Assembly (NCBI GenBank): GCA_027451345.1
Contig: DAIDJO010000097.1
Location: 1-36,088 of the forward strand
DNA: 36,088 bases
Origin: Solirubrobacterales bacterium
GTDB taxonomy: Bacteria > Actinomycetota > Thermoleophilia > Solirubrobacterales > Solirubrobacteraceae
Direction of reading: 5' to 3'
Position numbers and translations under genes: made by a program
Shown here: piece by piece, positions 1-7,171 of the stretch
Layout: each line of letters opens with the position of its first letter
Numbering within the stretch: the first letter of the stretch is position 1
Notes under the pieces: model-generated
What the model saw: the letters and a program-made list of their open reading frames with translations, nothing else
Databases searched by the model: none
What the model was told of the DNA's origin: nothing

Positions 1-87
1 CGAGTGAGCTGCGGGGGAGCCGTCTTCCGAGCGGGCTCCATCACCGTCCACCGGTACGCTCGCGGCATGGACGGCCATCGCCCGTGA
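1..87 (+). CDS. possible 3' end of an upstream gene
   Basis: The first reading frame is open from base 1 to the TGA at 85-87, with mostly G/C third positions, and overlaps the next gene's GTG as GTGA. This is the usual arrangement of translationally coupled genes, so it may be the last 28 codons of a gene starting outside the window. The fragment is too short to identify. The frame of the next gene is also open to the window edge, so this call is tentative. Confidence 0.3.
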   Translation, partial: RVSCGGAVFRAGSITVHRYARGMDGHRP

Positions 88-1274
88 GCGCCACCCGCAT
101 CGACTGGGTCGGCGAGCACTGCCGCCTTCTGCGCTCGATCGCTGAGGAGTTCCAGCGGACGCAGCCGTTCCAGGGGCTGACGATCGGCACGGGGATTCAC
201 CTCGAGGCCAAGACCGTCGCGCTGATCCTCACGCTTCGCCGCGGCGGCGCGCGGGTCGTGTCGACCGGCAATCTGAACACGACTCAGCCCGATGCGGTCG
301 AGGTGCTGAGGGCATACGGCGTGACCGTGATCGGCGAGGCGACCAAGTCGCGCGAGGTGCACGACGCCCACCTGCGTGAGGTGCTCGCCGCGACTCCGGA
401 CCTGATCCTCGACAACGGCGGCGACCTGTTCGCGGCGTTCCTCGACTCCCCCTACCCGGGCCTGCGCGGGGGGACGGAGGAGACGACATCCGGACGGATG
501 CGGCTCGCGCCACTGCGCGACGAGCTGCGCCGGCCGATCCTGGTGATCAACGACAGCCCGATCAAGCAGTTCGCGGAGAACGAGCACGCCGTCGGACAGA
601 GCGCGCTCGAGTCCTATCTGCGCTTCACCAACCGCGCGACGAACGGTGAGAACGTCACCGTGTTCGGGTATGGCGCCTGCGGGCGCGGGGTCGCTCACAA
701 CTTCCGTGGCGCCCACGCGCAGGTGACGGTCGTCGAGGTCGACCCGGTCACGCGGTTGCGGGCTCATCTCGACGGCTTCCGCACCCCGGATCGTTCGGAG
801 GCCATCGCGTCCGCCGACCTGATCGTCACGGTGACCGGCCAGGCGGGCGTGATCACCGCGGCCGACCTGCCCCTCCTGCGCGACGGTGTGACGCTGGCCA
901 ACGCCGGGCACTTCCCGCACGAGATCGACGTCGACGGCATCCTCGCCGCGAGCGAGGTCAGCGATACGTCGTCCTACGAGGACGACCTGATGAGCGTCGA
1001 TCTGGCCGATGGGCGCCGTGTCCATCTCATCGCCCGCGGTCACATGTTCAACCTCGCCGGCCCGCGGCCGCTCGGCAACTCGATCGAGGCGATGGACCTC
1101 GGCTTCGCCCTGCAGGCGCGCTGCCTGGAGGCGGTCGCCCGCGGCGCGGTGGACGCCTCGCACTGCGTGGTGCCGGTGCCGGGCGACATCGATGCCGCCG
1201 TGGCCCGGAGCTACCTCGACCAGCGGTATCCGGCGGGGGAACCGGTTCCCCGCGGGAGCGGCGCGAAGGTCTGA
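84..1274 (+). CDS. divergent S-adenosylhomocysteine hydrolase family protein
   Basis: The 396-residue product matches the SAHH family. The substrate-domain motifs DNGGDL (about residue 110) and EETTSG (about 131) correspond to canonical DDGGDL and EETTTG. NDSPIKQFAEN (about 153-163) aligns with NDSVTKSKFDN, keeping the substrate Lys and Asn but changing the catalytic-loop Asp to Glu. The NAD site GYGACGRG and the LANAGHFPHEIDV segment are clear. It differs from true SAHH (about 430-490 residues): the GHPSFVMS segment reads GPRPLGNSIEAM, and the C-terminal Lys/Tyr tail that closes over NAD is absent. Normal SAHH recycles S-adenosylhomocysteine to adenosine and homocysteine; this homologue may act on a related nucleoside thioether. 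GTG 84 is chosen from the GTGA overlap. No ATG is available upstream. Confidence 0.82.
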   Translation: MSATRIDWVGEHCRLLRSIAEEFQRTQPFQGLTIGTGIHLEAKTVALILTLRRGGARVVSTGNLNTTQPDAVEVLRAYGVTVIGEATKSREVHDAHLREVLAATPDLILDNGGDLFAAFLDSPYPGLRGGTEETTSGRMRLAPLRDELRRPILVINDSPIKQFAENEHAVGQSALESYLRFTNRATNGENVTVFGYGACGRGVAHNFRGAHAQVTVVEVDPVTRLRAHLDGFRTPDRSEAIASADLIVTVTGQAGVITAADLPLLRDGVTLANAGHFPHEIDVDGILAASEVSDTSSYEDDLMSVDLADGRRVHLIARGHMFNLAGPRPLGNSIEAMDLGFALQARCLEAVARGAVDASHCVVPVPGDIDAAVARSYLDQRYPAGEPVPRGSGAKV

Positions 1275-1275
1275 A

Positions 1276-1330
1276 CCCCGGCTCTGGCCGCGCGGCCAGA
1301 GCCGGGGCGCCTGCGGCCGTCAGACGGCCG
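1276..1330. terminator. bidirectional terminator hairpins
   Basis: Bases 1276-1307 form a perfect 32-nt palindrome (15-bp arms around a CG centre). A second stem at 1314-1320/1324-1330 (7 bp, 3-nt loop) follows. The pair lies between the convergent genes ending at 1274 (+) and 1360 (-). There is no U-tract, as is common in GC-rich actinobacteria. Confidence 0.65.
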
Positions 1331-1359
1331 AGGTCAGCCGTGAGTCTGCGGCTCCTCGG

Positions 1360-1830
1360 CTATGGGCGAGGGAACGGTCCGGAATAGCAGTCGCCGTTGG
1401 TGCTGCTCGTCAGAAAGGACAGGCTGCCCGTCGCCGTCACGGTCACGTGCCAGCCGGTGGTGGGGTCGTAGGCGTAGTCCTGGGTGATCATGCCCGCGCC
1501 GGACCGGAAGACCTCGACGCCGTCGCTGATCGCGCCCGTGCTGCTGTCGAGGTTGTACCGATCGGTGTATGAACCGGTCACCGTCCCGAGACTCGCCACC
1601 GGGGTCATGACGTAATTGTTGAGAACCCCGGTCCAGGTTCCCTTGTCGCTGTACAGCGTTCCGCTGACGTCCGTCCTGTTCGCGGTCTGCTGGCCGACGA
1701 AATAGCCACACGCGTCGAGCGTCGTGGTCGTGGTGATCTTCTGACCGGGGGTGGCGTTGACCGCCAGAGCCGGTGCCGCCACACTGGCGAACACTCCAAC
1801 CGTGATAGCCGCAAGCCATCGCGTTCTCAT
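1360..1830 (-). CDS. small secreted protein of unknown function
   Basis: The 156-residue product has a clear Sec signal peptide (MRTRWLAA then a hydrophobic run, with cleavage likely after APALA, about residue 23). The mature part of about 130 residues is rich in Thr, Ser, Gly and aromatic residues, looks beta-rich, and has only two cysteines (about residues 41 and 148) that could pair. No catalytic motif is visible and I do not recognise a family. An AGGGA ribosome-binding site lies just upstream of the ATG at 1830. It is probably exported and stand-alone, since its neighbours are convergent or distant. Confidence 0.75.
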   Translation of the reverse strand: MRTRWLAAITVGVFASVAAPALAVNATPGQKITTTTTLDACGYFVGQQTANRTDVSGTLYSDKGTWTGVLNNYVMTPVASLGTVTGSYTDRYNLDSSTGAISDGVEVFRSGAGMITQDYAYDPTTGWHVTVTATGSLSFLTSSTNGDCYSGPFPRP

Positions 1831-2348
1831 CTGTCCCTCCGCTCGTCTGCGGACCCGCTGAGTTCACGAGGTGAGGTCCCCACCGGGCGTGGCGAAGGGC
1901 CCCCTGCCGCCTTCTCATCCCGGTTGCGCTCCACCCTGTGCGGGCCGCTGTGGGTCGGTCCCGGGGCGACGCTATGCGCTCGCGTCGACGGGCGTCAACC
2001 CGAGCGTCAACACAGGTTGAAGCCGAGCGCGGTGACGGGGGTTCACGGGCGATCGTTGGGGAGCGCGCCGGAGCCGTTCCCTGCCTGGTCGGGGCCTGGT
2101 GCGCTACGCTGTGGGAGTCAGATAGCGAGGGCAACCAGAGGGCGAGACCTTCATCTGAATGTCCCCTTCCCGCGAAAGCCGCCTGATCTTCTGATGGCCG
2201 AGAGTCCACTTACGGGTGGGCTTTCCGCGTTAAGCGGGCCGGCGCCGGCTCCACCGGTCGCCGGGCGTGCCGCGGCGCCCGTCCTTCGCGCGGCAACTGA
2301 CGTTCGACCCTTCGGTCGCGGGCCGCGCGGCCCCCAGACCGTGCTCCT
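1831..2348. other. intergenic gap of about 520 bp with a chain of hairpins
   Basis: I find no convincing gene here. Overlapping open frames lack consistent third-position GC. Short stem-loops are clustered: CCGC-GTTAA-GCGG (about 2224-2237), a 12-nt palindrome at 2238-2249, CGACC-CTTC-GGTCG (2305-2318) and a 14-nt palindrome at 2320-2333. The last two sit where a terminator for the minus-strand gene at 2349-3014 would be. An 11-codon ORF starts at 2159. A small RNA or leader is possible but unproven. Confidence 0.4.
2305..2333 (-). terminator. probable terminator of the DUF7668-like gene
   Basis: Two adjacent stem-loops, 2305-2318 (5-bp stem, CTTC loop) and 2320-2333 (GC-only palindrome), lie 15-45 nt past the stop codon at 2349 on the minus strand. 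Confidence 0.4.
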
Positions 2349-3014
2349 TCAGGGGAGGATGTCGTTCAACGTCGCCTTGAACCGGTCGCCCGATTCCTCA
2401 AGCTCACCCTCGAGGTGCAGGCGTGACGGGCCGCTGTCCGTCCAAAGCTCAAGGAAGTACGCCCAGCCCGGCAGGTCAGGATCCTTGGACCTGGTGATCG
2501 CCTCGACTCGATAGCTCTCCCGCGGCGGCAGCACGAGTGACTCCGGGCAGTCGTCCTCGACACGGCGACGCAGGTCCTCAACCGTGAGTCGGTTCTCGGA
2601 CGCGGCGCGCAGTTCCTCGTATTCGCCGTCGACCACGAAGCCCACGATCTGCTCAAGGGCGCGGTACATCGGCTCGGGCATCAGCTCGCGGCCCTCAGCC
2701 AACGCTTCGCCTCCGCCCAGCTCGTGCTCCGGACTGAGGCCGAGCCGCCGGTAGAAGTAGTCCTCACACGCAGCGCGCGCCTGGCGGTGAATGCTTCTGG
2801 GCAGGCCGGCGGCGGAGAGGGCAAACGCCCCGGCATCGATCGCCTCCTCGAGTGTCCCGTGACGGCGCGTCAGCTGGGCCGTGACCGCGCGACCGTGCTC
2901 GGTGTCGGTCGCCAAGGATGTCCCGTCCAGCAGGATCGACGGAGCATCATGGCGGCTGTACCCCGCACAGCCCCGCACCGCAGAGTGAGCGACGATCAGA
3001 TGGTCGCCCATCAC
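2349..3014 (-). CDS. hypothetical protein, DUF7668-like C-terminal domain
   Basis: The product has 221 residues (GTG 3014) or 220 (ATG 3011). The last 90 or so residues (GEYEELRAAS, VEDLRRRVED, a Pro-rich stretch, WAYFLELWTDSGPSRLHLEG) resemble the DUF7668 pattern, in which a Tyr-rich helix precedes an LWT..G.S.L strand pair. The N-terminal 90 residues carry GYSRHDAPSI, DGTSLATDTEHGRA and then helices ending ACEDYFYRRLG, reminiscent of C-terminal domains of polymorphic toxins; that link is weak inference. The open frame is stopped by a TGA at 3057-3059, so the gene may be a 5'-truncated remnant. No good Shine-Dalgarno sequence precedes the start. Confidence 0.6.
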   Translation of the reverse strand: MMGDHLIVAHSAVRGCAGYSRHDAPSILLDGTSLATDTEHGRAVTAQLTRRHGTLEEAIDAGAFALSAAGLPRSIHRQARAACEDYFYRRLGLSPEHELGGGEALAEGRELMPEPMYRALEQIVGFVVDGEYEELRAASENRLTVEDLRRRVEDDCPESLVLPPRESYRVEAITRSKDPDLPGWAYFLELWTDSGPSRLHLEGELEESGDRFKATLNDILP

Positions 3015-3105
3015 GTCCGCTCGGATCGCGGGTCGCCCCAGGCGAGCCGGCTCGGCTCACCCGCCGGAGGCGTTGGTCGCAGGATGGGCACCGCTTCCAT
3101 GCTAC

Positions 3106-3147
3106 GCCCAACCACCGCCCAGCCACCCCCAGCCACCGCCCAACCGA
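3106..3147. repeat. short imperfect tandem repeat (10-11 bp units)
   Basis: About four copies of a CGCCCAACCAC-like unit run in tandem in the 267-bp gap between the DUF7668-like gene and the alcohol dehydrogenase. I see nothing else but the downstream promoter in that gap. Confidence 0.5.
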
Positions 3148-3293
3148 GCTGTGAACTGGGGCTCCGCCGCACCCAGTGGGCATTCCGGCGGTCGCCCTTT
3201 TGGGAGCAGATGGCCGCCCTCAGGCTGACGCCAGCCCTGCGCTGGTCCGTCTCGGGGCAGTCACAACGTCGGTGAGATGGGTTGCCGGTGGTC

Positions 3294-3299
3294 TACGTT
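3294..3299 (+). promoter_or_regulatory. -10 box TACGTT of a likely leaderless transcript
   Basis: TACGTT ends 6 nt before the ATG at 3306 and no Shine-Dalgarno sequence is present, so transcription probably starts at or next to the start codon. Confidence 0.4.
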
Positions 3300-3305
3300 C
3301 AAGGC

Positions 3306-4388
3306 ATGACAACCACCGAGATGACTACGTCGTTCGCCTCGCCGGGGAAGACCACCGCCCGCGCCTACGGCGCCCAGGCTGCCGATGCGGCGCTTGCTCC
3401 GCTGCGGATCGAGCGCCGAGAGCTGGGGCCCAAGGACGTGCGGATCGACATCAGGTTCTGCGGCATCTGCCACTCCGACATCCACTTCACGCGCGGTGAG
3501 TGGGGTCAGGTGCCCTATCCGGCGATCCCGGGCCATGAGATCACGGGCATCGTTGCCGCGGTCGGCAACCAGGTGACCGGCTTTCAGCCCGGCGACCGTG
3601 TCGGCGTCGGCTGCATGGTCAACTCCTGCCGCGAGTGTGAGAACTGCCGGCGAGGCGAGGAGCAGTACTGCCTGAGCGGCAACACCGGGACCTATGGCTC
3701 AACCGATCGCGATGGCACGATCACCCACGGCGGCTACTCAGACCACATCGTCGTCGACGAGGACTTCGTGTTGCGCGTTCCCGACAGCCTCGCCCTGGAC
3801 GTCGCGGCGCCGCTCCTGTGCGCCGGAATCACCACGTATTCGCCCCTGCGTCACTGGGGCGCAGCGCCCGGCAGGCACGTCGCGGTGGTCGGGCTCGGCG
3901 GCCTCGGTCACATGGCGGTCAAGCTGGCCAGGGCGATGGGCGCGGAGGTCACCATCCTCTCGCAAACATTGCGCAAGAAGGACGATGGCCTCAGGCTCGG
4001 GGCCACCAGCTACCACGCCACCAGCGACGATGCGACCTTTGAACAGCTCGCCGGGAGCTTTGATCTCATCATCAACACGGTCAGCGCGCCGCTCGAAATC
4101 GGGCGGTTCCTCGGGCTGCTGAGTACGGACGGCGCCCTCGTGAACGTCGGCGCCCCGCCGGAGCCGCTGCCCGTCCCGGTGTTCCCGCTCCTCCTCCAGC
4201 GTCGTGCCTTCGCCGGCTCGGCGATTGGTGGGATCCGCGAGACCCAGGAGATGCTGGACTTCTGCGCTGAACGTGGCATCGGTGCCGACATCGAACTGAT
4301 CCCCGCGAGCGGTATCAATGAGGCGTGGGAACGGGTGCTCCGGTCCGACGTGCGGTACCGCTTCGTGATCGACAACTCGACCCTGTAG
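3306..4388 (+). CDS. zinc-dependent NAD(P) alcohol dehydrogenase (CAD/YahK-like)
   Basis: This 360-residue medium-chain dehydrogenase oxidises an alcohol or reduces an aldehyde with NAD(P). The catalytic zinc ligands are the Cys in CGICHSD and the His-Glu of PGHE. The structural zinc site is complete ([15 protein letters not shown], Cys spacing 2-2-7). The Rossmann motif is [17 protein letters not shown]. Overall order and the [18 protein letters not shown] segment place it with the cinnamyl-alcohol/YahK branch. The ATG at 3306 is preferred over an upstream in-frame TTG at 3282, because the -10-like TACGTT sits just before it and the extra residues are not family-like. It is monocistronic, converging on the methyltransferase. 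The exact substrate cannot be read from the sequence. Confidence 0.9.
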   Translation: MTTTEMTTSFASPGKTTARAYGAQAADAALAPLRIERRELGPKDVRIDIRFCGICHSDIHFTRGEWGQVPYPAIPGHEITGIVAAVGNQVTGFQPGDRVGVGCMVNSCRECENCRRGEEQYCLSGNTGTYGSTDRDGTITHGGYSDHIVVDEDFVLRVPDSLALDVAAPLLCAGITTYSPLRHWGAAPGRHVAVVGLGGLGHMAVKLARAMGAEVTILSQTLRKKDDGLRLGATSYHATSDDATFEQLAGSFDLIINTVSAPLEIGRFLGLLSTDGALVNVGAPPEPLPVPVFPLLLQRRAFAGSAIGGIRETQEMLDFCAERGIGADIELIPASGINEAWERVLRSDVRYRFVIDNSTL

Positions 4389-4390
4389 CT

Positions 4391-4430
4391 GCGGTGATCG
4401 CGGCCGGCGATCGCCGGCCGCGATCACCGC
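4391..4430. terminator. perfect 40-nt palindrome, bidirectional terminator
   Basis: Bases 4391-4410 are exactly the reverse complement of 4411-4430. The palindrome begins 2 nt after the stop of the dehydrogenase and lies between convergent genes. The gap from 4431 to 4518 holds nothing else evident. Confidence 0.7.
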
Positions 4431-4518
4431 GCCCGATGCGCGGCCACGCCCCTCGGCAGGCCCTCCCGCGGGTCCAGGGGCGCGGGTCGCATGACCGAGC
4501 GAGGCCCTCGAGCCCGGC

Positions 4519-5163
4519 TCAGGGGGTCCTCACCAGATACCGCTCGTCCGTGATCGCCCGCCCCCAGAGGCGGGGGTCGGCCAACACGGTGACGGCCGCG
4601 GAGCGGCCCTCGGCCGCCAGGAGATCGCTCACCGCCGCGGCGGGCATCCCGGCGCCCGTCCACCACTGTCCCTCGATGACGATGAGTCGCCCCGCTGGAC
4701 GCAGCAGACGGAGCCATTGCCGAAGCGCGGCGGCGGGATCGTCGAGCGCCCAGAGGACGTGCCGACACAGCGCCACGTCGAAGCTCCCGGTTGGCCACGG
4801 CGGGCGGCTCGCGTCGCCGACGGTGAAGTCAACGGCCAGCTGCGCCGCTCCCGCCTTGTCCCGCGCTCGTTCGATCATGCCCTCGGCGAGATCCAGACCA
4901 CTGACGGTGTACCCCTCGGCGGCGAGCAGCACCGCCAAGCTTCCCGTGCCACAACCCAGGTCCGCGATGCTCGCGGGGGCTGCAGGCAACAGGGGGAGCA
5001 GCAGCTCCCGCCACGCCGCCCGGACCGCCGGCTCCGTCAGACCGTGGTCCGGGGCGTCATCGAACGAGGCGGCCTGCGCATTCCAGTATCGACGGGACCC
5101 GCTCACGGTCACCATCTTCTCGCGCGGGCCGGTGCGCCGCGAACCCTCGCCGATGCGATCCAT
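4519..5163 (-). CDS. class I SAM-dependent methyltransferase
   Basis: The product of about 214 residues transfers a methyl group from S-adenosylmethionine to an unknown acceptor. It has motif I DLGCGTGSLAVLLA, motif II with SGLDLAEGMIERAR, GDASRPPWPTGSFDVALCRHVLWALDDP (motifs III/IV) and LLRPAGRLIVIEG. This is the UbiE/methyltransferase-11 type. The frame continues to an ATG at 5202, but that overlaps the divergent SDR promoter. ATG 5163 is preceded by GGGAC, and ATG 5115 just before the conserved RRYWNAQAASFDD is also possible. It is divergent from the SDR at 5212 and convergent with the dehydrogenase. Confidence 0.85.
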   Translation of the reverse strand: MDRIGEGSRRTGPREKMVTVSGSRRYWNAQAASFDDAPDHGLTEPAVRAAWRELLLPLLPAAPASIADLGCGTGSLAVLLAAEGYTVSGLDLAEGMIERARDKAGAAQLAVDFTVGDASRPPWPTGSFDVALCRHVLWALDDPAAALRQWLRLLRPAGRLIVIEGQWWTGAGMPAAAVSDLLAAEGRSAAVTVLADPRLWGRAITDERYLVRTP

Positions 5164-5211
5164 GTCCCGAGCTGCGCCCGCCGTCGAAGCGCTCGTTAGC
5201 ATCGGCGGGCG

Positions 5212-5982
5212 GTGCGTGCTGACCCCATGACCGATGACGTGACGGGTACCGCGCTGGAGTCCGTCCGTGTCCTCGTTACGGGCGGCACGAGCGGGCTCGG
5301 TAGGGCGATGGCCGTCGCTCTGGTCAGGGCCGGCGCGCGCGTCGTGATCACCAGCCGCGACCTGACGCGTGCCGAGGCCACCGCTGCCGAGATCGGCGCG
5401 GTGGGGGTCGAGATGGACGTTCGTGACGCGGCGTCGGTGGACGCCGGCGTCGGGAGGGTCTACGACACGCTCGGCGGGCTCGAGGTGCTGGTGAACAACG
5501 CCGGCATCGGGATGCGCACGGTGAACCCGCGCTTCATGACCGACCCGCGTGCGTTCTGGGAGGTGTCCCCTGAGGGGTTCCGTGACGTGCTCGCCACGAA
5601 GGTGACGGGGTCGTTCCTCGTCTCCCGCGCGGTCGCGCCGCGCATGCTCGCTGCCGGCTCAGGCCGGATCGTGATGATCTCGATGAACGAGCGGACGATG
5701 ACCCGTCGAGGGTTTGTGCCCTACGGCCCGGCCGGAGCCGGGGTGGAGGCCCTCGCCCGCGTGATGGCGGCCGACCTGGACGCAAGCCCGGTGACCGTCA
5801 ACATCCTGCTGCCCGGCGGCGCGACCGCGACCGGCATGATCCCCGATGACATCGCCCCCGAGGCCAGAGCCGGGCTCCTCGACCCCAGCATCATGGGGCC
5901 ACCCATCGTCTGGCTGTGCTCTCCACAGGCCGACGGGGTCCACGACCAACGCATCGTCGCCACCGAATTTCCCGCGCGTTGA
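5212..5982 (+). CDS. short-chain dehydrogenase/reductase lacking the catalytic lysine
   Basis: This is a 256-residue SDR. TGGTSGLG is the nucleotide-binding glycine motif, DVRDA binds adenine, and NNAGIG is the structural NNAG motif. The active-site region has the Ser (RIVMISMNE) and Tyr (PYGPAGAG), but the YxxxK lysine is replaced by Gly. SDRs normally need that Lys to lower the Tyr pKa and hold the ribose, so activity may be altered or lost. The C-terminus lacks the usual GG.......VDGG ending and finishes with HDQRIVATEFPAR. A TAGCAT box at 5197-5202, 9 nt before GTG 5212, suggests a leaderless start. ATG 5227 is the alternative. Confidence 0.85.
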   Translation: MRADPMTDDVTGTALESVRVLVTGGTSGLGRAMAVALVRAGARVVITSRDLTRAEATAAEIGAVGVEMDVRDAASVDAGVGRVYDTLGGLEVLVNNAGIGMRTVNPRFMTDPRAFWEVSPEGFRDVLATKVTGSFLVSRAVAPRMLAAGSGRIVMISMNERTMTRRGFVPYGPAGAGVEALARVMAADLDASPVTVNILLPGGATATGMIPDDIAPEARAGLLDPSIMGPPIVWLCSPQADGVHDQRIVATEFPAR

Positions 5983-6169
5983 GAGCTTGAGAGCGCCTGC
6001 TCGGTGTCTCCTCCAGTTGGGTGAACTGAGCGATTGGCTGCTGCAGCCCCACGAGCAGCGCGGCACCGGCGGGGATCGGGCCGGCCGCGAACAGTGCCTG
6101 CTGCCACGGTCTGGCGTAGCGCATCCGCTCGACGGACTGGCGCATCAGGATCACGAGACCGCCGTGCAT
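5891..6169 (-). CDS. possible small hypothetical protein
   Basis: A 92-codon minus-strand frame has strongly GC-rich third positions from about 6169 to 6010 and encodes a hydrophobic segment (about residues 25-42: LFAAGPIPAGAALLVGL). AGGAG lies about 13 nt upstream of the ATG, which is rather far. Its 3' part overlaps the end of the SDR antiparallel, where it is probably not under selection. I recognise no family. It could be the remnant of a larger gene. Confidence 0.3.
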   Translation of the reverse strand: MHGGLVILMRQSVERMRYARPWQQALFAAGPIPAGAALLVGLQQPIAQFTQLEETPSRRSQALNAREIRWRRCVGRGPRRPVESTARRWVAP

Positions 6170-6223
6170 GACCGGGCGTCTGCTCCTGCTCGCTGGGGTC
6201 GCGGGATCTGGCGGGGTTCCGAA

Positions 6224-6296
<73 letters not shown>

Positions 6297-6377
6297 GGGA
6301 GACCGGATCGTAGCGGCCGTCGCCGCATGGTGCGATCCCCGCGGGCGCCCGCGGGCCGATCACGCCTGGCCGGCCGG

Positions 6378-6475
6378 CGCTCCTTTCAGGTGCTGCTCAC
6401 CATCGACGCTCACCCGGGCATCCATCAGCGCGAGCTGAGTCGACAGCTCAACCTGACGCCCCGGGAACATCTCGG
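6378..6475 (+). pseudogene. fragment resembling a winged-helix/MarR-type regulator
   Basis: The translation RSFQVLLTIDAHPGI followed by HQRELSRQLNLTPREHL matches the typical helix-turn-helix start of MarR-like or ArsR-like winged-helix proteins (LL.I..HPGI.QRELAR.L). The recognition helix and wing that should follow are lost to a frame disruption. Very low-level homology, judged by eye. Confidence 0.35.
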
Positions 6476-6679
6476 TGCTCGTAACGAGGCTCCCCAGGCG
6501 CGCGCGGATGGAGTTCGCCGACCGGGACGCGGTGCGCGGCCGAACGGGTTTGCCGCCCACAGTCAGGCGCAGACGGCCAATGACCTGCTCGTCGCGCAGT
6601 CCGGGGAGCGTTACGGCATTGCGGCGCTGGGCCACGGGCCGGGGGAACGCCGACACGGGGATCCTCCGTCAACCGCCGC

Positions 6680-6933
6680 TGCACCTGCGGATCCTGTTTC
6701 TCCCGTTCACGCGCAACAAGCGCGCTCCAGGCGACGTCGCGGCACAGCTGCTCGGCCTCCTCGCCGACGGGGCGTGGACGCCCGGTGTCTCGGCGTTCGC
6801 CGACCGCAATGGTCGCTTCGTGCCCGCGCCGTTCGTCACCGACGCGCGTCGCCAGGCCGACGTGCTGCGCGTTCGCCAGGCGCTCCTCAGCGAGGCGTTG
6901 GGCGGCCGGCCCGCCCCGGCGCGCGCCGGCTGA
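6680..6933 (+). pseudogene. coding-like 3' remnant of unknown gene
   Basis: About 85 codons with very GC-rich third positions encode an alpha-helical tail (residues such as AAQLLGLLADG, FADRNGRFVPAPFV and DVLRVRQALLSEALGG) ending at the TGA at 6931-6933. Upstream the frame degrades to an Arg-rich, low-complexity translation without a credible start. It may be the 3' end of the broken gene whose 5' part is the winged-helix fragment. No family recognised. Confidence 0.35.
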
Positions 6934-6981
6934 GCGCACCGGTGGGTCAGCGACGGGCCGCGACTCGGCGGCTCCCGCTGC

Positions 6982-6987
6982 GACAAT
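6982..6987 (+). promoter_or_regulatory. -10 box GACAAT, likely leaderless
   Basis: GACAAT ends 7 nt before the ATG at 6995 and there is no Shine-Dalgarno sequence, so the transcript may start at the initiation codon. Confidence 0.35.
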
Positions 6988-6994
6988 GCCGGGC

Positions 6995-7171
6995 ATGTGG
7001 ACGAGGATCGGGCGGGAGATCCGCCGGGCGGGACCGCGGAAGGTGGCGGTGATCGTGGTGGCCGCCGTGCTCGCGGTCGCGCTCGCGTACGGCAACAACT
7101 CCACCAACGACGCCGCCAGCGGCCGAACCCTGCCGACCCTCCACTCGGCCTCAGCCGCGGATCGGCCTTGA
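6995..7171 (+). CDS. small single-pass membrane protein
   Basis: The product has 58 residues, or 61 if ATG 6986 is used. It has a basic N-terminus (TRIGREIRRAGPRK), one transmembrane helix (VAVIVVAAVLAVALAYG, about 18-34) and a short polar Asn/Thr/Ser-rich tail predicted outside. The stop codon overlaps the next gene's TTG start (TTGA), so the two are probably translationally coupled. No family recognised. Confidence 0.65.
   Translation: MWTRIGREIRRAGPRKVAVIVVAAVLAVALAYGNNSTNDAASGRTLPTLHSASAADRP

Larger units (their letters stand above)
6297..6994. other. weakly coding, probably decayed stretch of about 700 bp
   Basis: No single frame is convincing across this interval. Coding-like signal (third-position GC) shifts between frames: one plus frame near 6378-6475 resembles a winged helix, another plus frame is best at about 6680-6933, and a minus frame (6360-6656) is moderate. 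This is what a frameshifted, degrading gene or pair of genes looks like. Sequencing error is the other possibility. Confidence 0.4.

Noticed and set aside
2159-2230. Possible selenoprotein: a short ORF with an internal TGA followed by further open codons
   Set aside because: Only about 11 codons precede the TGA, there is no recognisable redox motif, and the downstream hairpins are generic. No evidence for Sec insertion.
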